A DNA stretch of 5,332 nt. Origin: Paludibacter sp. (GTDB lineage: Bacteria > Bacteroidota > Bacteroidia > Bacteroidales > Paludibacteraceae). The stretch covers positions 1 to 5,332 of the forward strand of contig JAUSNQ010000101.1 of assembly GCA_030655595.1 (NCBI GenBank), written 5' to 3'. Positions within the stretch are counted from its first letter, which is position 1. The number at the start of each line of letters is the position of its first letter. Shown one piece after another: positions 1 through 5,332 of this stretch. The translations under genes and the position numbers were made by a program. The notes beneath the pieces were generated by a model. That model searched no databases. It was not told the DNA's origin and worked only from the letters and a program-made list of their open reading frames with translations.

Positions 1-1
1 C

Positions 2-2422
2 GAATTAACACCGGATGACATGCACCGCCGTTTAGCCGGTGAAATTGGCAGAATTGAGAAAAAATACGCCAATCCTCTCAGTGAAGACGAATTATTCGAA
101 TTATTTCGCAACTTCAGATACATTGTTCCTCAGGGAAGTCCTATGACAGGAATCGGCAACGATTTCCAGGTAGCTTCTTTGTCAAATTGCTTTGTAATTG
201 GTTTCGACGGAGATTCTGATTCTTATGGCGCAATTATCAAAATTGATGAAGAGCAGGTTCAGTTGATGAAACGGCGCGGGGGTGTTGGGCATGACTTGTC
301 ACACATTCGTCCGAAAGGATCTCCTGTGAAAAATTCTGCGTTGACTTCGACCGGAATTGTCCCATTCATGGAAAGATACTCCAACTCAACCAGAGAAGTA
401 GCACAAGACGGTCGCCGTGGTGCCTTGATGTTGAGTGTATCTATCAAACACCCTGATTCAGAATCATTTATTGATGCAAAAATGACATCCGGAAAAGTGA
501 CCGGTGCCAATGTATCGGTAAAAATTCACGATGACTTCATGGAAGCTGCCTTGGCAAATAAGCCATACACACAACAATATCCAGTTACTGCTGAGACGCC
601 TTGGTTTCAAAAAGAGACTGATGCCAATGCCCTGTGGAATAAAATTGTGCATAATGCCTGGCAATCTGCGGAACCCGGCATATTATTCTGGGATACCATC
701 ATCCGCGAATCGGTGCCGGATTGTTATGCCGATTTAGGATATAAAACCGTCTCAACAAACCCATGTGGTGAGATTCCGCTGTGCCCATACGACAGTTGTC
801 GCTTGTTGGCCATCAACCTATATTCTTATGTTGTGAATCCATTCAAGCCTGATGCGTATTTCGATTTCGAGTTATTCAACAAACATGTCGGATTGGCTCA
901 GCGGATCATGGATGATATCATTGATCTTGAAATGGAAAAGATTGATAAAATCATAGAAAAGATCAGTTCAGATCCCGAAGATGCCGATATTAAAAACACC
1001 GAATATCAACTTTGGGATAAGATTAAACTCAAAACTTCACAAGGTCGTCGCACCGGCGTAGGTACAACCGGAGAAGGTGATATGCTTGCAGCATTGGGAT
1101 TCCGTTACGGAACCGACGATGCTACGGATTTCTCAGAATCAGTGCATAAAGCAGTGGCTTTGGCTGCCTACCGCTCTTCTGTCACTATGGCAAAGGAACG
1201 CGGTGCATTTACCGTCTATGATGCTAAAAGAGAGGAAAATAATCCTTATATCCAACGTTTGCGCGAAGCAGACCCCGCATTATATGAGGACATGGTGAAA
1301 TACGGACGCAGGAATATCGCTTGTTTAACCATTGCTCCAACCGGTACAACAAGCATCATGACTCAAACGACATCCGGTATAGAGCCGATTTTTATGCCAT
1401 ATTATACCCGTCGCAGAAAAGTAAACCCCAACGATAAAAATGTAACCATCGATTTTGTTGATGAAAACGGCGATTCCTGGGAAGAATACTCAATTTTCCA
1501 TCACAAATTTGTGACCTGGATGGAAGCCAACGGACATCCAACTACCAAGCATTACGCACACGAAGAATTGGATGATTTAGTAGCTAAATCGCCTTACTAC
1601 AAAGCGACTGCGAATGATGTTGATTGGATGAAGAAAGTACAAATGCAAGGACGCATTCAAAAGTGGGTTGACCATTCTATCTCGGTGACAATCAATTTGC
1701 CCTCAGATGCTACCGAAGAACTGGTAGGTAGACTCTACGAAGAAGCCTGGAAATGTGGTTGCAAAGGAGTTACAGTATATCGTGACGGTTCAAGATCAGG
1801 TGTATTAATCAACAACAATGAGAGAAATGATAGGGACGAAAATACAAAGCAAATTTGTTTCCCATTTGACGAAGACAGACTTGTTCGTCCCAAAGAATTA
1901 ACTTGTGATGTGGTTCGTTTCCAGAATTCGCGCGATAAATGGATTGCCTTTGTTGGTTTGAAAGAAGATCGTCCGTATGAAATCTTTACAGGTATTGCTG
2001 ATGATGAAGAAGGCATATTGCTTCCCAAGACTGTAACATCGGGTAAGATTATTAAAACCTACGATGATGAAGGTAACAAACGATACGACTTCCAATTTAC
2101 CAACAAAAGAGGGTTTAAAACCACTGTAGAAGGACTTTCGCACAAATTCGACAAAGAATTCTGGAACTATGCAAAACTGATTTCGGGGGTTTTGCGCTAT
2201 GGCATGCCCATCGATCAAGTCGTGAAATTGGTTTCCAGTCTGCAACTCGACAGCGAATCCATCAACACCTGGAAAGTCGGCGTTGAGCGAGCTTTGAAAA
2301 AGTACATTCCCGATGGCACCCAAATAGCAGAGCAACCCTGTCCGACCTGCGGTGAAAAAGCCCTGGTTTATCAAGAAGGCTGTCTGACCTGCAAAAGTTG
2401 CGGTTATTCAAAATGCGGTTAA
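2..2422 (+). CDS. nrdJ: Adenosylcobalamin-dependent (class II) ribonucleotide reductase, 5'-truncated by window edge
   Basis: Reduces ribonucleotides to deoxyribonucleotides in the cytoplasm, using a thiyl radical generated from adenosylcobalamin. The frame is open from base 2 (ELTPDD before the Met at 20), so that Met is probably internal. Family members usually run to about 830-850 residues, so some tens of N-terminal residues lie outside. Numbering from Met 20: SLSNC has redox Cys57; NPCGE holds the active-site Asn247, Cys249 (thiyl radical) and Glu251; Cys260 lies 11 residues further, the spacing I recall for the thiyl and redox cysteines in Thermotoga NrdJ. The phosphate-binding loop PTGTTS is at 440-445 and GVTVYRDGSR near 585. 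A TSCPD-like domain follows (about 625-745), then a tail with Cys774, 777, 788, 791, 794 and 799, expected to bind metal and/or re-reduce the active site. No frameshift is seen. The class II assignment rests on the TGTTS loop and Cys-rich tail. A B12 riboswitch, if present, would lie upstream of the window. Confidence 0.94.
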   Translation, partial: ELTPDDMHRRLAGEIGRIEKKYANPLSEDELFELFRNFRYIVPQGSPMTGIGNDFQVASLSNCFVIGFDGDSDSYGAIIKIDEEQVQLMKRRGGVGHDLSHIRPKGSPVKNSALTSTGIVPFMERYSNSTREVAQDGRRGALMLSVSIKHPDSESFIDAKMTSGKVTGANVSVKIHDDFMEAALANKPYTQQYPVTAETPWFQKETDANALWNKIVHNAWQSAEPGILFWDTIIRESVPDCYADLGYKTVSTNPCGEIPLCPYDSCRLLAINLYSYVVNPFKPDAYFDFELFNKHVGLAQRIMDDIIDLEMEKIDKIIEKISSDPEDADIKNTEYQLWDKIKLKTSQGRRTGVGTTGEGDMLAALGFRYGTDDATDFSESVHKAVALAAYRSSVTMAKERGAFTVYDAKREENNPYIQRLREADPALYEDMVKYGRRNIACLTIAPTGTTSIMTQTTSGIEPIFMPYYTRRRKVNPNDKNVTIDFVDENGDSWEEYSIFHHKFVTWMEANGHPTTKHYAHEELDDLVAKSPYYKATANDVDWMKKVQMQGRIQKWVDHSISVTINLPSDATEELVGRLYEEAWKCGCKGVTVYRDGSRSGVLINNNERNDRDENTKQICFPFDEDRLVRPKELTCDVVRFQNSRDKWIAFVGLKEDRPYEIFTGIADDEEGILLPKTVTSGKIIKTYDDEGNKRYDFQFTNKRGFKTTVEGLSHKFDKEFWNYAKLISGVLRYGMPIDQVVKLVSSLQLDSESINTWKVGVERALKKYIPDGTQIAEQPCPTCGEKALVYQEGCLTCKSCGYSKCG

Positions 2423-2429
2423 ATATCTT

Positions 2430-2465
2430 TTGTCCCTGACTACTATAGTCAGGGACAATATTTTT
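2430..2465 (+). terminator. Rho-independent terminator after nrdJ
   Basis: A perfect 11-base inverted repeat, TTGTCCCTGAC (2430-2440) and GTCAGGGACAA (2448-2458), encloses the loop TACTATA. The outermost loop bases can pair for up to two more pairs. It is followed by TATTTTT ending at 2465. It begins 7 bases after the nrdJ stop codon, so it should end the nrdJ transcript and separate it from the symporter gene. The flank on the opposite strand has no clean T-run, so it looks mainly one-directional. Confidence 0.9.
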
Positions 2466-2503
2466 AATTCCCACCTCTTCATCAACCACTTAAAAAAAAT
2501 ACT

Positions 2504-3943
2504 ATGATCATTGACATTGATAAAATCTTCCAGCCTTTGGTTAATTTCTTAGATCAGGTACTTTTTTGGGATCCGTTTGCTGCTTTGGGATTTGTGTTGC
2601 CAGTGAAAATACCCTTTATCATCATTTGGTTAATTTTTGGTGCATTTTTCTTTACCATTTACCTCCGTTTCATCAATATCAGGGGATTAAAGCATGCCAT
2701 TGAATTGGTTTTGGGCAAATATGATAAGCAAGGACACAGTGGTGAAATATCGCATTTCCAAGCACTTGCAACCGCTACCGCTTCAACAGTAGGATTGGGA
2801 AACATTGCCGGTGTTGCAGTAGCCATAACCATGGGCGGTCCCGGTGCAACTTTCTGGTTGATTATCGCCGGTTTTCTGGGCATGACAACGAAATTTGTTG
2901 AGTGTACACTTGGAGTCAAATACCGAAAGATCAACGACGACGGCACAGTCTCGGGCGGACCGATGTATTATTTGCGCGACGGCCTTGCCAAGAAAGGCTG
3001 GAAACGAAGTGGTAAAGTCCTGGCAGTCATATTTGCAATTTTCGCAAGCATAGGTACATTCGGCATCGGTAACATGTTTCAGTCGAACCAAATGGTTGCA
3101 CAGGCAGTAGCCACTTTTCCGGTTTTAGACGGCAATCAAATATGGATTGGCATAGCACTGGCCGTGTTGGTAGGCATCGTTATCATCGGTGGAATCAAGG
3201 GCATTGCGAAAGTCAACGACAAACTTTTCCCGTTGATGGCAGGCATTTACCTGCTTTCTGCGCTGACAGTCATCGTCATTAATTACCAAAACATCGGCGA
3301 AGCATTCGGTTTGATATTGAGCGGGGCATTCACACCCGATGGCATCAAAGGCGGAGTAATCGGTGTTATGATCATCGGTTTTCGGCGCGCAGCCTTTTCC
3401 AACGAAGCCGGTATCGGGTCGGCAGCCATTGCACACGCCACGGTAAAGACCGAGAGTCCGGTTACAGAAGGATTTGTAGCCCTGCTCGAACCATTTATCG
3501 ACACAGTGATTATTTGTACGCTGACTGCCTTGGTCATCATCACTTCCGGACTCTATACCAATCCCGATAATTTGGCAGGCACAGCACTCACCTCAGCAGC
3601 ATTTTCTACCGTTTCATCGTGGTTCCCATACCTTTTGCTGCCCACCATTATACTTTTTGCATTCACCACCCTCATTTCCTGGTCGTATTACGGCGTAAAA
3701 AGCTTTGATTTTCTGATTGGCGATTTTGTCGAACGCAAATTCGGCAATCGCATGTTGGCAACCCGGGCGTATCAAATAGTCTTTTTAATTATCACTGCGT
3801 TGGGTTCGGTTTTAAGTCTGAACGCAGTCGTTGATTTTTCAGATATGCTTATTCTTGCGATGGCGGTTCCAAATATCATTGGGTTGTATGTTTTGGCACC
3901 AGAGGTGAAATTGGCGTTGAAGGAGTATGTAAAGGTCACGTGA
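2504..3943 (+). CDS. Alanine/glycine:cation symporter family (AGCS) protein
   Basis: Inner-membrane secondary transporter importing a small neutral amino acid, in this family typically alanine or glycine, with Na+ or H+. At 479 residues it is full length for the family. It is strongly hydrophobic, with about 10-11 membrane segments by eye (for example around 36-56, 115-137, 212-232, 243-262, 327-349, 374-398, 423-442 and 447-466). Family motifs are GLGNIAGVAVAI (97-108), GGPGATFW (111-118), GGPMYY (151-156), FSNEAGIGSAAIAHA (298-312), EPFIDT (329-334) and SWSYYG (392-397). The classical FWMW signature reads FWLI here, and the usual RGLFSNEAG reads RAAFSNEAG, suggesting a sub-clade whose substrate cannot be assumed. 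The ATG at 2504 follows an A-rich stretch (AAAAAAAATACT) with no Shine-Dalgarno, normal for Bacteroidota, and places the N-terminus sensibly before the first helix. The gene is probably transcribed alone, since a terminator precedes it and an opposing gene follows. Confidence 0.93.
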   Translation: MIIDIDKIFQPLVNFLDQVLFWDPFAALGFVLPVKIPFIIIWLIFGAFFFTIYLRFINIRGLKHAIELVLGKYDKQGHSGEISHFQALATATASTVGLGNIAGVAVAITMGGPGATFWLIIAGFLGMTTKFVECTLGVKYRKINDDGTVSGGPMYYLRDGLAKKGWKRSGKVLAVIFAIFASIGTFGIGNMFQSNQMVAQAVATFPVLDGNQIWIGIALAVLVGIVIIGGIKGIAKVNDKLFPLMAGIYLLSALTVIVINYQNIGEAFGLILSGAFTPDGIKGGVIGVMIIGFRRAAFSNEAGIGSAAIAHATVKTESPVTEGFVALLEPFIDTVIICTLTALVIITSGLYTNPDNLAGTALTSAAFSTVSSWFPYLLLPTIILFAFTTLISWSYYGVKSFDFLIGDFVERKFGNRMLATRAYQIVFLIITALGSVLSLNAVVDFSDMLILAMAVPNIIGLYVLAPEVKLALKEYVKVT

Positions 3944-3952
3944 GAGGGGCTT

Positions 3953-4882
3953 TTAGCTCATTGCTTTTCGCTTCCCCCCCTGCCTCGCATCCCTTTCTTC
4001 CAACCTTTTCTCAATCTTTGCCACAAATTCAAAGTTCTTCAGTCCCCAGTCCGGCGAAATGAGTAAATCCTTGGGTGATTGTGAGACAAAGCGTTCGATT
4101 GCAATGTTGGGTGACAGTCGCTCGATGAAATCAATGGTTAGGTCAATAAACTCTTCGGCAGAAAATAATTGAAACCATTCCGGATTTGTTTGCAATTGTT
4201 TGGCCATGATGGTTCCTTTGACAATTTGAAGTTGATGAAGTTTGATGGCAGTTAATGGCAATTCATTCATTTTGTCGGCATGCGATAAGATGGTTTCACG
4301 ATCTTCGCCGGGCAGACCTAAAATCAGATGTGCAGCGGTATAAATACCTCTCCTGGCGGTTTCATTGATGGCATCTACGGCACATTGATAATCGTGTCCG
4401 CGGTTGATGAATTCAAGGGTTTTGTCATTGGTCGATTCGATGCCGTACTCGATCATGACGTAAGTTCTTTTCGACAAGTCTTCGAAATAATCCAATATCA
4501 GGTCGTTGACACAATCGGGTCGCGTACCCACTACGATGCCGTTGATGCGGGGATGATTTAAAGCCTCTTCGTAAATGGAACGGAGTTTCTCTAATGAATC
4601 GTATGTGTTGGTATAGGATTGAAAATAGGCCAAATAGCATTGATTGCTGTATTTTTCTTTCCGGTGAAAGAACTGAATGCCTTCGTCTATTTGTTGCGTA
4701 ATTGTTTTTACAGGATGGCAGTAACCCGGGACAAAAGTCTGGTTGTTGCAATAGGTACAACCACCACGCCCCTTGCTGCCGTCGCGGTTCGGACAAGTAA
4801 AACCTGCATTGATGGAAACCTTTTGGACACGATTATTAAAAAGTTCTTTTAATATCTCATTATAATTATTATATCGCTTCAT
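3953..4882 (-). CDS. Radical SAM protein, YhcC/TIGR01212 family
   Basis: Predicted cytoplasmic radical S-adenosylmethionine enzyme of the group containing E. coli YhcC and B. subtilis YtqA, related to the Elp3-like radical SAM proteins. I cannot name its substrate with certainty. At 309 residues it appears full length. The iron-sulfur cluster ligands are Cys30, Cys42 and Cys45 in CPNRDGSKGRGGCTYCN, an atypical CX11CX2C spacing characteristic of this family rather than the classical CX3CX2C. Further family motifs are YFQSYTNTY (86-94), GTRPD (119-123), EYGIES (145-150, SAM-binding region), HLILGLPGE (185-193) and KLHQLQIVKGT (214-224). The tail after about residue 295 is basic and probably unconserved. 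The start at 4882 gives the usual MKRYNNYN opening; the leader is A/T-rich with no Shine-Dalgarno. It lies 82 bases downstream of the plug gene on the same strand, so the two could be co-transcribed, and it converges on the symporter with 9 bases between stops. Confidence 0.92.
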   Translation of the reverse strand: MKRYNNYNEILKELFNNRVQKVSINAGFTCPNRDGSKGRGGCTYCNNQTFVPGYCHPVKTITQQIDEGIQFFHRKEKYSNQCYLAYFQSYTNTYDSLEKLRSIYEEALNHPRINGIVVGTRPDCVNDLILDYFEDLSKRTYVMIEYGIESTNDKTLEFINRGHDYQCAVDAINETARRGIYTAAHLILGLPGEDRETILSHADKMNELPLTAIKLHQLQIVKGTIMAKQLQTNPEWFQLFSAEEFIDLTIDFIERLSPNIAIERFVSQSPKDLLISPDWGLKNFEFVAKIEKRLEERDARQGGKRKAMS

Positions 4883-4897
4883 TGAATTTTCAAAAAT

Positions 4898-4963
4898 CTA
4901 ATCAATCTTCACTAACCACTAACTAATCACTCTTCACTAACTAATCATTAACCACTAATCACT
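4898..4963. repeat. AT-rich imperfect direct-repeat tract between the plug and radical SAM genes
   Basis: CTAATCAATCTTCACTAAC (4898-4916) recurs as CTAATCACTCTTCACTAAC (4923-4941), 18 of 19 bases identical with a 25-base period. The shorter unit CTAATCA occurs four times (4898, 4923, 4941 and 4955), and variants of CACTAAC/CACTAATC fill the gaps. The tract occupies most of the 82 bases between the minus-strand plug stop codon and the radical SAM start. Read on the minus strand it is rich in TAG and TGA, so it acts as a stop-rich spacer. Its role is unknown: it may be simple slippage-derived sequence, a protein-binding array or only a leader. Confidence 0.7.
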
Positions 4964-4964
4964 A

Positions 4965-5332
4965 TTAAAAGCTTCTCACTCCAATTAATCGATCATACCT
5001 TTCTCCCCATCCTCTGTGATACACATAAATCGTATATTCGTTGGTTGTCTGCCAAAACGAACCGTCAACTCTTGCAACAGATGCTTTGGTTGAACCTTTC
5101 GGCAAAAACCAATACTGGTAATTGTAACCACCTGGTTTCAAGAGGATTGATTGCGTGTACATTTCACTGCGATTATCGTAGTTCAAGCGCGAATTGTTGT
5201 CTAATAGGTTGTAGTTGAATTCACCTCCTAAAAACAATTGTCCGTCGAAAAAAGGCCGCTGCACAGGCAGTGCAAAATGCACCGACATGTAATCGGCTTC
5301 GGTGTTTACATCCTCAAATGCCTCCTGGTGAT
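4965..5332 (-). CDS. Type IX secretion system plug protein (former DUF5103), C-terminal part; 5' end beyond window
   Basis: The C-terminal about 122 residues of a protein matching the DUF5103/T9SS plug family. In Flavobacterium the plug associates with the outer-membrane translocon SprA and closes its periplasmic side when no PorV-bound substrate is present. The frame is open to the right edge (HQEAFEDVNTEADY precedes the Met at 5288), so that Met is internal; the family is roughly 400 residues long. Visible family features, in order, are an ADYMSVHFALP strand, GQLFLGGEFN (Ig-like early-set fold), SEMYTQSILLKPGGYNYQYW, and a terminal block with GSFWQTTNEYTIYVYHRGWG and RYDRLIGV, which ends these proteins as I recall them. 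The final residues RSF and the TAA at 4965 give a natural C-terminus. No other T9SS gene is in the window, which is normal because the genes for this system are scattered. The signal peptide and first domain cannot be judged here. Confidence 0.84.
   Translation of the reverse strand, partial: HQEAFEDVNTEADYMSVHFALPVQRPFFDGQLFLGGEFNYNLLDNNSRLNYDNRSEMYTQSILLKPGGYNYQYWFLPKGSTKASVARVDGSFWQTTNEYTIYVYHRGWGERYDRLIGVRSF

Noticed and set aside
20..22. ATG at 20 as the true nrdJ start, and ATG at 5288 (minus) as the true plug start
   Set aside because: Both frames stay open to the window edge with residues that fit their families (ELTPDDMHRR and EADYMSVHF), and both proteins would otherwise be shorter than usual, so these Met codons are internal.
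1898..2374. Open frame of 158 codons on the minus strand inside nrdJ
   Set aside because: It lies wholly antisense to a clearly conserved coding region, has no recognisable motif, and is explained by the codon bias of nrdJ. The same holds for the other frames within nrdJ and within the symporter.
3936..3943. Perfect palindrome TCACGTGA over the symporter stop codon
   Set aside because: An eight-base palindrome is expected by chance in a window of this length, and its position within coding sequence gives no support for an operator.
4425..4796. Open frame of 123 codons on the minus strand overlapping the radical SAM gene
   Set aside because: It is another frame of the same strand within a gene whose iron-sulfur and SAM motifs are intact. 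It is a low-complexity, Arg/Gln-rich shadow.
4883..4897. Possible Bacteroidota -7 promoter element for the radical SAM gene (minus strand TAGATTTTTG)
   Set aside because: It departs from TAnnTTTG by two extra bases, has no convincing -33 partner at the right spacing, and lies almost on top of the start codon.
4898..4963. Possible CRISPR-like array
   Set aside because: The units are only 19 bases with 6-base gaps, there are two full copies, the intervening sequence is itself repeat-like, and no cas gene is nearby.

Overview
The window looks like an ordinary chromosomal segment from a member of the Bacteroidota. Three things point that way. The gene at the right edge reads as the plug component of the type IX secretion system, which is confined to that phylum and close relatives. 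No start codon has a recognisable Shine-Dalgarno sequence, only A/T-rich leaders. Base composition is moderate and slightly AT-rich. The species cannot be named from this evidence.

From left to right: (1) positions 2-2422, plus strand, a class II (adenosylcobalamin-dependent) ribonucleotide reductase, nrdJ, missing its N-terminus at the window edge and ending in a cysteine-rich tail. (2) Positions 2430-2465, a strong intrinsic terminator. (3) Positions 2504-3943, plus strand, a complete alanine/glycine:cation symporter (AGCS family). (4) Positions 3953-4882, minus strand, a complete radical SAM protein of the YhcC/TIGR01212 family, converging on the symporter with 9 bases between the stop codons. 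(5) Positions 4898-4963, a short AT-rich tract of imperfect direct repeats. (6) From 4965 to the right edge, minus strand, the C-terminal part of a T9SS plug protein (former DUF5103), with its 5' part outside the window.

The four genes do not form a pathway. They are a DNA-precursor enzyme, an amino-acid uptake transporter, a probable RNA- or cofactor-modifying radical enzyme and a secretion component. They fall into two converging blocks: nrdJ then symporter on the plus strand, separated by a terminator, and plug then radical SAM on the minus strand, possibly co-transcribed across an 82-base gap. I see no mobile element, CRISPR array, tRNA, rRNA or defence genes, and nothing I can defend as a previously undescribed system. 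The points most worth a second look are the 25-base-period repeat tract, the compressed terminator/promoter space ahead of the symporter, and the convergent gene ends with no terminator between them.
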